Notes: generated by a model not told the origin, from the letters alone. 13,218 bases of DNA from Candidatus Falkowiibacteriota bacterium (GCA_003647675.1 QMNH01000009.1:1-13218); one strand, 5' to 3'; shown: positions 6,483-12,027, numbered from the stretch's first letter. A program made the numbers and translations.

Positions 6483-7145
6483 TTATTTATTACTATACCT
6501 ATTGTATCTATTCCTCCCAGAGTCTGGATTGTGTATATTCACAATTAAATCGTAAGCATCGCCATTCCAGGCAATTGCCTGTCCTTTTTTTCTGGGAACA
6601 TATATTCGTTTGGGTTTTCGGAACATCTGAAAGTCTGTTGTATACGCGTAAACGATAAATTCATCATCATTTACTAAAAAGACCTTTCCGTTTTTTTCGC
6701 CACGAGGAATAAGTGCGTATTTTGCGCCTGGCTCATTTTTGACGGTAGCTTCGGTAAGTGAGACCCTAAGGACTTTTTGACTGCTTTTGTTGCATATATA
6801 GACAGTTCTTAAGTTTCCTGAAGGAATATTTGTTTCTGTATATAATGAAATCGGCAGATTCACCCCTTTGTATTTATTTGGGTTGGCTCTAATTGCGTTT
6901 TTAAGCGCGGTTTCAGCTATGATTGCTTTGGCTCGTGCGTTTATTCTATTAGCCTCGGCTTTTAATATGTAATACTCACCGAAATCTTCTATTGTGGTTT
7001 TTCCTTCAAAAATACTGAGATTAAGAACTTCATATTTAATTGGTTCAACATTAGGTCCCTTCACTTCAGCTTTTTCCATGCTTGCGCAACCCGCAAACAA
7101 CATTATAACTATAATCTGAATAAAAATAAGTATATATTTTTTCAT
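6483..7145 (-). CDS. Putative lipoprotein of unknown function
   Basis: A 220-residue protein with a type II (lipoprotein) signal sequence: MKKYILIFIQIIVIMLFAGC, with the acceptor cysteine at residue 20 followed by ASMEKAE. The mature part has a helical Ala-rich segment (EANRINARAKAIIAETALKNAI) and then a beta-rich C-terminal half with motifs such as TVYICNKSSQKVLRVSLTE. I do not recognise the family. The start is well supported: AAGGAGG lies 6 nt before the ATG. The ATG overlaps the TGA of the upstream transglycosylase gene (ATGA), so the two are translationally coupled. A lipoprotein paired with a VirB1-like enzyme next to pilins hints at an envelope-spanning machine, but this is inference. 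Processing would need LspA, which is encoded at 9929. Confidence 0.75.
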   Translation of the reverse strand: MKKYILIFIQIIVIMLFAGCASMEKAEVKGPNVEPIKYEVLNLSIFEGKTTIEDFGEYYILKAEANRINARAKAIIAETALKNAIRANPNKYKGVNLPISLYTETNIPSGNLRTVYICNKSSQKVLRVSLTEATVKNEPGAKYALIPRGEKNGKVFLVNDDEFIVYAYTTDFQMFRKPKRIYVPRKKGQAIAWNGDAYDLIVNIHNPDSGRNRYNRYSNK

Positions 7146-7783
7146 TTTACGCCTCCTTTTGTTCGTTTGCTTTCAATGCTTAACTTTTCTGAAAGCGTGA
7201 AGATATTATATAGCTTTTTTACTTTTTTTACATAAATTTTTGTTTCTGAAAATGGGGGAATACCTTCGTATTTAATTGTTTCATTTGGTCCGGCATTATA
7301 AGCGGCTAATGCCAATTCAAGCTTACCAAATTTAATTAACAGTAATTTTAAATACTTTGTTCCTCCCATTATATTTTCAGTTGGATCAAAAGGATTATTA
7401 ATATCCAGCGAATCATAGTTGCTTGGCATTATTTGCATTAATCCTTTCGCCCCCTTGCCGGATATAGCGCCTGGGTTAAAGTTAGATTCAACTTTAATTA
7501 TCGCCTTAATCAGTAAAAAGTTTACATTATGTTTTTTTGCCGCTTGAGCGATAATTTTATCAAATTCAAAAAAATTAATATTAAAAGATAAATTTTTATT
7601 TTTGATAGACGCATATCTGTTATTATCTTTTTCACTTGGGCCGACATTCACATAGATAGTATCGATCGGATCTGGGCAATAACAATTGGAACCAATTATT
7701 TGATAGGGTTCAGCCGCATTTGCCGACAATGGATATAATACAAAAATAAACAGGATTAAGCATATACAAAATTTTTTTTTCAT
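7142..7783 (-). CDS. Secreted lytic transglycosylase, SLT (goose-lysozyme-like) domain
   Basis: Cleaves the glycan strand of peptidoglycan between MurNAc and GlcNAc; small members (VirB1 type) open the wall for secretion systems and pili. The 213-aa product has a signal peptide cut near ANA (residue 23). The SLT domain spans about 74-192: catalytic glutamate E99 in KVESNFNP, GLMQIMP at 114-120, NPFDPTENI-GGTKYL around 130-145, AYNAGP at 161-166 and YVKKV at 184-188. The frame opens at an ATG at 7795, but GGAGG overlaps that codon and lies 5 nt before the ATG at 7783, so I use 7783. It heads an operon with the lipoprotein gene. Residues 24-73 match nothing I recognise and contain CYC at 34-36. 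Confidence 0.92.
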   Translation of the reverse strand: MKKKFCICLILFIFVLYPLSANAAEPYQIIGSNCYCPDPIDTIYVNVGPSEKDNNRYASIKNKNLSFNINFFEFDKIIAQAAKKHNVNFLLIKAIIKVESNFNPGAISGKGAKGLMQIMPSNYDSLDINNPFDPTENIMGGTKYLKLLLIKFGKLELALAAYNAGPNETIKYEGIPPFSETKIYVKKVKKLYNIFTLSEKLSIESKRTKGGVK

Positions 7784-7857
7784 TTTTTCCTCCATTTATA
7801 ATGATATATGATAAAATTTTAAATAATTTTATATTTGTTAAAGTTCATTGATATTAT

Positions 7858-7886
7858 ATAGTAGCATTTTTAAGATAATTTGTCAA
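7858..7886 (-). promoter_or_regulatory. Promoter of the transglycosylase-lipoprotein operon
   Basis: On the minus strand, TTGACA (7886-7881) is a perfect -35 box, 17 bp from TACTAT (7863-7858), a -10 with four of six consensus bases. Transcription would start near 7850, giving a leader of about 70 nt. The -35 box lies only 2 bp from the plus-strand -35 box of the 3D-domain gene. Confidence 0.6.
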
Positions 7887-7888
7887 GG

Positions 7889-7917
7889 TTGACTTTAGCC
7901 TGTTTATATGATACCAT
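7889..7917 (+). promoter_or_regulatory. Divergent promoter for the 3D-domain gene
   Basis: TTGACT (7889-7894), a 17-bp spacer and TACCAT (7912-7917, four of six consensus bases) form a plausible sigma-70-like promoter with a start near 7924. Together with the minus-strand box it forms the near-palindrome GTCAAGGTTGAC, which could let one regulator control both directions. Confidence 0.45.
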
Positions 7918-7933
7918 AATAATATAACAAGGA

Positions 7934-7973
7934 AATCCTATCAAATACGGATACTCGTATGATAGGGTTTTTT
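7934..7973 (+). terminator. Terminator-like hairpin in the leader of the 3D-domain gene
   Basis: AATCCTATC (7934-7942) pairs with GATAGGGTT (7961-7969) and ATACG (7945-7949) with CGTAT (7956-7960), with an AA bulge and a 6-nt loop, followed by T residues to 7973. No upstream rightward gene needs a terminator here. It begins about 10 nt after the inferred start of the 3D-gene transcript, so it would act as an attenuator or end a very short RNA. Confidence 0.7.
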
Positions 7974-8013
7974 ATATGCAATAATAAAATAAATTAACAA
8001 GTAAGGAGGAAAT

Positions 8014-8025
8014 ATGATATTTTAA
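8014..8025 (+). CDS. Three-codon leader mini-ORF (Met-Ile-Phe)
   Basis: AAGGAGG (8003-8009), one of the best Shine-Dalgarno sites in the window, lies 4 nt before an ATG at 8014. That frame reads Met-Ile-Phe and stops at TAA, with TAG directly after. The 3D-domain gene starts 7 or 16 nt later (8033 or 8042) and has no ribosome site of its own. Re-initiation after the mini-ORF is the simplest reading. It may instead be a vestigial start. Expression of a tripeptide is not shown. Confidence 0.4.
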   Translation: MIF

Positions 8026-8041
8026 TAGATTCATGTTTTTT

Positions 8042-8623
8042 ATGAAAGAAATTAATTTAATTCATAGTCCTAAGCTAAAAAAAGAAAATAAAAAGCTATT
8101 TTCGCTTAAATTAGCGAAAAAAATAGTTTTGTCTTTGATTTTAATTATTGTATTTGAGTTTTTTCTTTTTCCCATGCCTGGTTTAGCCAGCGAAAATATT
8201 GAAACACCTAGTATTAGCGATAATAATGATATTATTATAAATTCAGAAAATAACTTGAATACTGAAAATAATATTATAGTTAATAGCTTGCCAGATAGTG
8301 AAGATATAAAAATTGTTAAATCAAGTTATCATACAATTACCGCCTATAACAGCGAAGTTTCCCAATGCGATGGATCACCCTGTATTACGGCCAATGGTTT
8401 TAATTTATGCGAACATGGCATAGAAGATTCGGTAGCGGCAAATTTTCTTAAATTTGGTACAAAAATTAAGATTCCCGAGCTTTTTGGTGATAGAGTATTT
8501 GTTGTCAGGGACCGCATGAATAAAAAATATCCGGACAGGCTTGATGTTTGGATGCTTGATAAAGGAGACGCTAGGAAATTCGGCGTTAGAATAGGGAAAA
8601 TAGAAATATTAGAAGAGCCCTAG
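8042..8623 (+). CDS. Membrane-anchored 3D-domain protein
   Basis: A 193-residue protein. An N-terminal basic segment leads to a single hydrophobic helix (about 28-45) ending PMPGLAS, then a low-complexity linker rich in Asn, Ser and Ile (about 50-92). The C-terminal 3D (three-aspartate) domain (about 93-190) carries the hallmark VFVVRDRMNKKYPDRLDVWM with D157, D165 and D168. The fold is a double-psi beta barrel related to MltA and RlpA-type proteins that act on or bind peptidoglycan, so a wall-modifying role is inferred. Three cysteines (109, 114, 123) flank the start of the barrel. An in-frame ATG at 8033 would add three residues (MFF). It is divergent from the transglycosylase operon and probably co-regulated with it. 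Confidence 0.85.
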   Translation: MKEINLIHSPKLKKENKKLFSLKLAKKIVLSLILIIVFEFFLFPMPGLASENIETPSISDNNDIIINSENNLNTENNIIVNSLPDSEDIKIVKSSYHTITAYNSEVSQCDGSPCITANGFNLCEHGIEDSVAANFLKFGTKIKIPELFGDRVFVVRDRMNKKYPDRLDVWMLDKGDARKFGVRIGKIEILEEP

Positions 8624-8654
8624 AGCGCGAACATTAAGATATCTGTCAGCAGAC

Positions 8655-8679
8655 AAAAGGCCTAAAAGGGGCTTTTTTT
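8655..8679 (+). terminator. Terminator after the 3D-domain gene
   Basis: AAAAG (8655-8659) pairs with CTTTT (8672-8676), with CC/GG inside and one G-G mismatch, followed by a run of seven T. It lies about 30 bp beyond the stop codon. The stem is short, but the T-run is strong. Confidence 0.6.
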
Positions 8680-8768
8680 GATACATTTTTGTTTTTTAAT
8701 AAGCTTGTATAAAGGCATGAAGTTTGTAATATTTACTTTTAGGATAAATATATTAAAATACGAAAAAT

Positions 8769-8842
8769 GGCCTGGTAGCCAAGGGGTTTAAGGCAACAGT
8801 TTGCAAAACTGTGATTCACCGGTTCGAATCCGGTCCAGGCCT
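8769..8842 (+). tRNA. tRNA-Cys (anticodon GCA)
   Basis: A complete 74-nt cloverleaf. The acceptor stem is GGCCTGG (8769-8775) with CCAGGCC (8835-8841). The D stem is GCC/GGC. The anticodon stem is ACAGT/ACTGT around the loop TTGCAAA, with GCA at 8803-8805. The variable loop is GATTC, and the T arm is ACCGG-TTCGAAT-CCGGT. The discriminator base is T (U73), the identity element expected for cysteine tRNA. The 3' CCA is not encoded and must be added by a nucleotidyltransferase. Confidence 0.97.
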
Positions 8843-8871
8843 CAATAAATTTTCTAAATAAATTTAATAAT

Positions 8872-8968
8872 AAGTCTAGAATACATTGGACTTAAAATAA
8901 CTTCTTTTATGGAAAAAATATGAAAAATGTGGATAAGTTTTTATTTAAGTCCACAGTTTAGTAGACTT
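8872..8968. repeat. Long imperfect inverted repeat downstream of tRNA-Cys
   Basis: Two nested helices are visible. AAGTCTA (8872-8878) pairs with TAGACTT (8962-8968), and TGGACTTAAA (8887-8896) pairs with TTTAAGTCCA (8944-8953). They are separated by a symmetric 8 x 8 internal loop, with partial continuation into ATAACTT/AAGTT. The loop region contains TGTGGATAA (8928-8936), a match to the DnaA-box consensus on the minus strand. There is no ORF. It could be a structured RNA, a mobile-element remnant or a chance AT-rich fold. Nothing else is seen in 8843-9046. Confidence 0.45.
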
Positions 8969-9046
8969 TAATAAAGTATTTATTTTTTGTTTTTATTTTA
9001 TGATATAATTAATTTAAAATTAGCCAAAAATTTTTTACTTAAATTG

Positions 9047-9075
9047 TTGACTGATTAAGTTTAATATGTTATATT
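9047..9075 (+). promoter_or_regulatory. Strong promoter of an orphan RNA gene
   Basis: TTGACT (9047-9052), a 17-bp spacer and TATATT (9070-9075) preceded by a TG extended -10 element. This is one of the best sigma-70-like promoters in the window. It predicts a start near 9082. The next coding ATG is 400 bp away, beyond a strong terminator. Confidence 0.65.
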
Positions 9076-9081
9076 TAAATA

Positions 9082-9387
9082 AGACAATCTTTAACAAAAA
9101 AATATATTTATTATATTTTAGTTTCTACTATGTCACGCTAGACTCGACATAGCACAAAAAAACAAAAACAAAAAAAAGGTAAGTTATAATAAAATTATTG
9201 TGATTTACCACGTGATCGGTAGAAACGGCTTTTTAAAAAGTCGAGATAAAAAGCTCTAACCTTGAGAGATGGATTTTCTTGTTTGTCATTTGATGAACTT
9301 TAAACAAACTCTTAGGGATGGGGCTCAGCACTTAAGGCTCATAAATTCATTTATATAAAAGAAGGGGCCTGTCTGGGCCCCTTTTTT
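9082..9387 (+). ncRNA. Structured non-coding RNA of about 306 nt, family not recognised
   Basis: A stand-alone transcription unit with a strong promoter upstream, a GC-rich terminator at the end and no convincing ORF. Pairing visible by eye: a long-range helix GTTTCTA (9121-9127) with TAGAAAC (9220-9226) encloses hairpin CTATGTC/GACATAG (9128-9134, 9146-9152), an A-rich single strand (9153-9177) and hairpin GGTAA..TTACC (9178-9182, 9205-9209) with inner ATAAT/ATTAT. After the closing helix come hairpin CGGCTTT/AAAGTCG (about 9226-9243), weak hairpin CTCT/AGAG (9254-9268), and GTTTG/CAAAC (9281-9285, 9305-9309) around TCAT/ATGA. A direct repeat GGCTCA follows near 9322 and 9336. I find no tmRNA tRNA-like ends, no RNase P core motif and no SRP tetraloop motif. 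Confidence 0.6.
9362..9387 (+). terminator. Strong intrinsic terminator of the orphan RNA
   Basis: AAGGGGCC (9362-9369) pairs perfectly with GGCCCCTT (9376-9383) around a 6-nt loop, and a T-run follows to 9387. It is the most GC-rich hairpin in an otherwise AT-rich region. Confidence 0.9.
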
Positions 9388-9425
9388 AATTAGAAAAAAA
9401 GTTTACATTATTTAATTCGAAGCTC

Positions 9426-9454
9426 TTGCCAAAATGTATTTTTTTATATATAAT
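9426..9454 (+). promoter_or_regulatory. Promoter of the dksA-like/lspA operon
   Basis: TTGCCA (9426-9431), a 17-bp spacer and TATAAT (9449-9454), a perfect -10 box. The predicted start near 9461 gives a leader of about 30 nt before the ATG at 9490. This separates the operon from the upstream RNA gene. Confidence 0.65.
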
Positions 9455-9489
9455 CAATATATAAAATTCCCGTAAAAGGAAATTTTTTT

Positions 9490-9918
9490 ATGTATTTTAA
9501 AGGTAAAAATATGCCAATCAATAAAAATGCAAGCGAAAAAAATGAATACGCGGACAAAGATACTATAAACAAAATAAAAAAGGAATTACTGGAAAGGAAA
9601 GAGCAGGTATTAAAAGACTTAACCGATATTTCCAGTAAAACTGATGGCAATAAAGATTCAGAAGTAAAATTCCCTGATTTTGGCGATAAAACCGATGAAA
9701 ACGCCCAGGAAATTGGAGAATATTCAACTAATTTAGCCACCAAGACTGTTTTGGACTCAACTCTACGGGATATTAACGGCGCACTGGAAAGAATAGAAAA
9801 AGGAACTTACGGAATATGTAAATATTGCAAGAAACGGATTAATAAAAAAAGGCTTTTGGCTAGGCAGGTAGCTAGTGCTTGTGTTGAATGTAAAACTAAA
9901 TTGCAAAGCAGGCCATAA
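9490..9918 (+). CDS. DksA/TraR family C4 zinc-finger protein
   Basis: A 142-residue member of the DksA/TraR family, which enter the RNA polymerase secondary channel and alter promoter response, in DksA together with ppGpp. A helical, charged N-terminal region (about 24-100) forms the expected coiled coil. Its tip shows FPDFGDKTDENAQE with D66 and D69, resembling the functional DxxDxA motif of E. coli DksA. The zinc finger is CKYC-x17-CVEC, with C110, C113, C131 and C134. EKGTYGICKYC is typical of the family. Both ATG 9490 (AAAGGA upstream) and ATG 9511 (AAAGG, 7 nt spacing) are possible starts. It is the promoter-proximal gene before lspA (10-bp gap). I do not assign dksA as the symbol because family members differ in function. 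Confidence 0.88.
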   Translation: MYFKGKNMPINKNASEKNEYADKDTINKIKKELLERKEQVLKDLTDISSKTDGNKDSEVKFPDFGDKTDENAQEIGEYSTNLATKTVLDSTLRDINGALERIEKGTYGICKYCKKRINKKRLLARQVASACVECKTKLQSRP

Positions 9919-9928
9919 TAAAGACAGT

Positions 9929-10384
9929 ATGCTTTTAAATAATAAAAAAATGGCTCTAATATTAACTAGCGCCATTTTTTTTATTGCTTTAGATCGTTTT
10001 TTAAAGGTTTTAGCTAAAAATTATTTTTTTAATAAAAAAATAAGTTTAATCGGAGATATTTTAAAATTTAATTTTGCCAAAAATTACGGAATTGCGTTTT
10101 CAATTCCTTTTAGCGGTTTTATTTTAAATTTAATAATTATAATAATTATCTTAATGTTAGGCTATATTTTATTTTATTCTTTTAATAAAAAAAATTATTT
10201 ATTAGCCGGGCTATTGACAATTATTGTATTTGGTGCTATAAGTAATATGCTTGACCGTGCTATGTACGGTTTTGTTATTGATTATATTGATTTAAAATAT
10301 TTTACGATCTTTAATATCGCGGATATCATGATTGTGCTTGGGGCATTGTTTTTATTAATTTTAAACAAAAGGATAAAAAATTGA
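9929..10384 (+). CDS. lspA: Lipoprotein signal peptidase (signal peptidase II)
   Basis: LspA is the membrane aspartyl protease that removes signal peptides from prolipoproteins after lipid attachment to the +1 cysteine. The 151-aa product has four hydrophobic helices (about 8-28, 62-84, 90-105, 127-145). Family motifs in order are ALDRFLK (20-26), NYGIAFS (52-58), GAISNMLDRAMYGFVIDYID (102-121) and FNIADIMI (128-135). The catalytic pair corresponds to D118 and D132. The frame extends upstream to 9875 but overlaps the previous gene, so I start at ATG 9929, 10 bp after its stop. The ATG at 9950 is an alternative. The lipoprotein at 6483 is a likely local substrate. Confidence 0.93.
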   Translation: MLLNNKKMALILTSAIFFIALDRFLKVLAKNYFFNKKISLIGDILKFNFAKNYGIAFSIPFSGFILNLIIIIIILMLGYILFYSFNKKNYLLAGLLTIIVFGAISNMLDRAMYGFVIDYIDLKYFTIFNIADIMIVLGALFLLILNKRIKN

Positions 10385-10527
10385 AACAAAAAAGCAGAAA
10401 AATTATACCTTTTAAACAAATACAACAAAAAAAATTACACAAAAAAAGGAAAGAAATAAAAGTGGTGAAAGTTAGTAGAATATTTAAAAGAATAATAAAA
10501 AAGGAGGGAAAAATTAAGAAAAATTGA
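10381..10527 (+). CDS. Possible short basic protein downstream of lspA
   Basis: A TTG at 10381 overlaps the lspA stop (TTGA) and opens 48 codons of strongly basic protein (LKQKSRKIIPFKQIQQKKLHK and so on, about one residue in three Lys/Arg) before TGA at 10525-10527. It would overlap the 3' end of the convergent gene by 14 bp. Support is limited to the coupled start and the absence of stops. A-rich DNA reads as lysine codons by chance, so it may not be expressed. An orphan AAGGAGGG at 10501-10508 on the same strand has no ATG after it. Confidence 0.2.
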   Translation: MKQKSRKIIPFKQIQQKKLHKKRKEIKVVKVSRIFKRIIKKEGKIKKN

Positions 10528-11371
10528 CTTTAATAACAGAGTCTAATCCAACACGGGGATCTTTTAGGTTTCCGTGTTTTAGTTTATTTTCATTTATTTC
10601 AGAAATTTTATTTTTTATTTTTATTAAATTATTATATATTTTGCTTTTTTCTAATTTTCCAATATGATTTTCTTTATAATAATCAATTTGTTTTTGGAGC
10701 TGGTCGATTATTTCTTCTATGATAACAAATTGATAAGGTTCGTTAGCTAAATCTTTTTTTGATATTTGGCCGTTAATGTTATCAGCAACCAAATCACATA
10801 AATTTCTAAAATTTAATGTATTTAATACAACCAAAACATGCGGCAGGCAATCTATTTTCCCTTTAGCGTTAGATAATTCAGATTCAAAATATTTTATTTC
10901 CGCGCCTTTGTTGTGTTTTAGTTTATTAATAATTTTATCAGCTTTTTCTTTAATTATTTTGTAATCATCTGTAACCTTAACGTCAATAGCAAATTTCAAA
11001 GGTTCATTGTCGCTGTTATTGATTTCTATTACAAAATCTGTTTGATTTTTAATATCGTCATATTCAGAAGTTTCTATGGCCACACAATCTCCGAGCCATG
11101 CCGACATTTCTATTTGTTCAGATAATATTTTTTCTAAAATAATAGCCTTATCATGTCTTGGCGAAAAACCAGGAGATTGTTTAATTTTATTTATTGTTTC
11201 CAAATCATTATTTATTTCAGATTCGTGGTAAACATCAATAAAATCTTTTTCATTTATTTTACCAATTTTGGCATTTTCTACTTTTTTTTCATACACCAAC
11301 TGTTCATTGGCTGATAAATTTTCGTTGTTAAAATTAACGGCTTCATTAAAAATTTTGTTATTTTTGTACAT
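10514..11371 (-). CDS. Hypothetical protein with possible PD-(D/E)XK nuclease core
   Basis: A 285-residue soluble, acidic/Lys-rich protein without signal peptide or membrane helix. Residues about 80-133 look like a restriction-endonuclease-like core: a helix with E80/E85 (LEKILSEQIEMSAWLG), a strand with D112 (NQTDFVIEI) and the strand FAIDVKVT giving D130-V-K132, the spacing expected for PD-(D/E)XK enzymes. A long helical region (about 216-265) follows and may form a coiled coil. This assignment is inference from pattern and spacing. I do not recognise a named family. It starts 1 bp after the tsaE stop and is surely co-transcribed, a pairing that could be conserved. No signs of truncation. 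Confidence 0.75.
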   Translation of the reverse strand: MYKNNKIFNEAVNFNNENLSANEQLVYEKKVENAKIGKINEKDFIDVYHESEINNDLETINKIKQSPGFSPRHDKAIILEKILSEQIEMSAWLGDCVAIETSEYDDIKNQTDFVIEINNSDNEPLKFAIDVKVTDDYKIIKEKADKIINKLKHNKGAEIKYFESELSNAKGKIDCLPHVLVVLNTLNFRNLCDLVADNINGQISKKDLANEPYQFVIIEEIIDQLQKQIDYYKENHIGKLEKSKIYNNLIKIKNKISEINENKLKHGNLKDPRVGLDSVIKVNFS

Positions 11372-11372
11372 A

Positions 11373-11795
11373 TTAATTTATTTTAATTATTCTATTTAAT
11401 TTATTTTGTTTTAATGTTATAAATTTTGTATTTTTCGGCAACACTTTTTTTATTTTATCTGCCCACTCAATTACAGTAATGATATCGGCACGCCCAAAAT
11501 ATTCCGCGGCGCCGATAGCTTCTATGTCTTTTTCTGAATTGAGGCGATAAGCGTCAATATGAACCAGTTTTTTTATAGTTTTATGATTTTGGCAATCATA
11601 AATTTTCATTAAAACAAAAGTTGGACTATTAACCATTTTTTTTACCCCCAATCCTTTAGCCAGGCCTTTGGTAAATATGGTTTTACCCGCTCCTAAATCG
11701 CCGATAAGGCCGATTATTTCGCCGCCTTTAAGTTTTTCGGAAAAGTCTTTGGCAAGTTTAAATGTTTCTTTTTCTGAATTAGTTATTATACGCAT
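11373..11795 (-). CDS. tsaE: tRNA threonylcarbamoyladenosine biosynthesis ATPase
   Basis: TsaE is the P-loop ATPase that works with TsaB and TsaD to make t6A at position 37 of ANN-decoding tRNAs. The 140-residue product matches the usual size. Motifs: Walker A GDLGAGKT (32-39), NSPTFVL (56-62), the Walker B-like HIDAYRL (79-85) and IEWADK (109-114). The start ATG lies directly before MRIITNSEKETFKLAKDF, typical of the family. It has no Shine-Dalgarno. It is first in a two-gene unit with the hypothetical gene 10514-11371. Confidence 0.95.
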   Translation of the reverse strand: MRIITNSEKETFKLAKDFSEKLKGGEIIGLIGDLGAGKTIFTKGLAKGLGVKKMVNSPTFVLMKIYDCQNHKTIKKLVHIDAYRLNSEKDIEAIGAAEYFGRADIITVIEWADKIKKVLPKNTKFITLKQNKLNRIIKIN

Positions 11796-11820
11796 AATTA
11801 TATTTTATATTATTTTATAA

Positions 11821-11858
11821 AAAGAAAAAAGTCCAGAGTATATAAATTCCGAACTTTT
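11821..11858 (-). terminator. Terminator-like hairpin upstream of tsaE
   Basis: AAAAGTCCAGA (11827-11837) pairs with TCCGAACTTTT (11848-11858), 11 bp with two G-U pairs. On the minus strand it is followed by TTTTTTC and TTTTT. It lies 26 bp before tsaE in the same direction, so it could attenuate tsaE or end a short upstream transcript. Confidence 0.5.
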
Positions 11859-11920
11859 AATGGTTGGCTTTTAATGAGTCGAGGTTGATTAAGTCTCCAT
11901 ATAAATCCATAATTATTTTT

Positions 11921-11946
11921 AAAAGACGATTATTATCGTTTTTTTT
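11921..11946 (+). terminator. Orphan terminator-like hairpin
   Basis: AAAAGACGAT (11921-11930) pairs with ATCGTTTTTT (11935-11944), one G-U, loop TATT, followed by T to 11946. No rightward gene precedes it, so it either insulates the 6S-like gene from antisense transcription or ends an unannotated short RNA. Confidence 0.5.
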
Positions 11947-11998
11947 AATGATGAAATTACTAAAGTAAGAGTAAATATAGGTATATTTTTGACAATAA

Positions 11999-12027
11999 TA
12001 GACAATGGTGTACATTTTAGGTATAAT
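11999..12027 (+). promoter_or_regulatory. Promoter of the 6S-like RNA
   Basis: TAGACA (11999-12004), a 17-bp spacer and a perfect TATAAT (12022-12027) predict a start near 12034. That is 4 nt before the closing helix of the RNA, which supports both calls. An upstream TTGACA at 11989 is spaced 27 bp and is not used in this reading. Confidence 0.65.

Noticed and set aside
8928..8936. Consensus DnaA box TGTGGATAA, possible replication origin
   Set aside because: Only one good match, with a poor second (8947-8955). There is no box cluster and no dnaA or dnaN nearby. One 9-mer match is expected now and then in AT-rich DNA.
9119..9134. TTTCTACTATG resembling part of a Cas12a-type direct repeat
   Set aside because: Present once, with no repeat-spacer array and no cas genes; the match is too short to mean anything.
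9082..9387. The orphan RNA as tmRNA, RNase P RNA or SRP RNA
   Set aside because: No tRNA-like ends with a TTCGA T-loop, no GAGGAAAGTCC or ACAGAA core motif, and no GGAAGGAAGCAG-type SRP motif were found on reading.
9444..9975. Minus-strand open frames opposite the dksA-like and lspA genes
   Set aside because: The plus-strand genes carry a complete C4 zinc finger and LspA motifs. The reverse frames are Phe/Leu/Ser-rich shadows.
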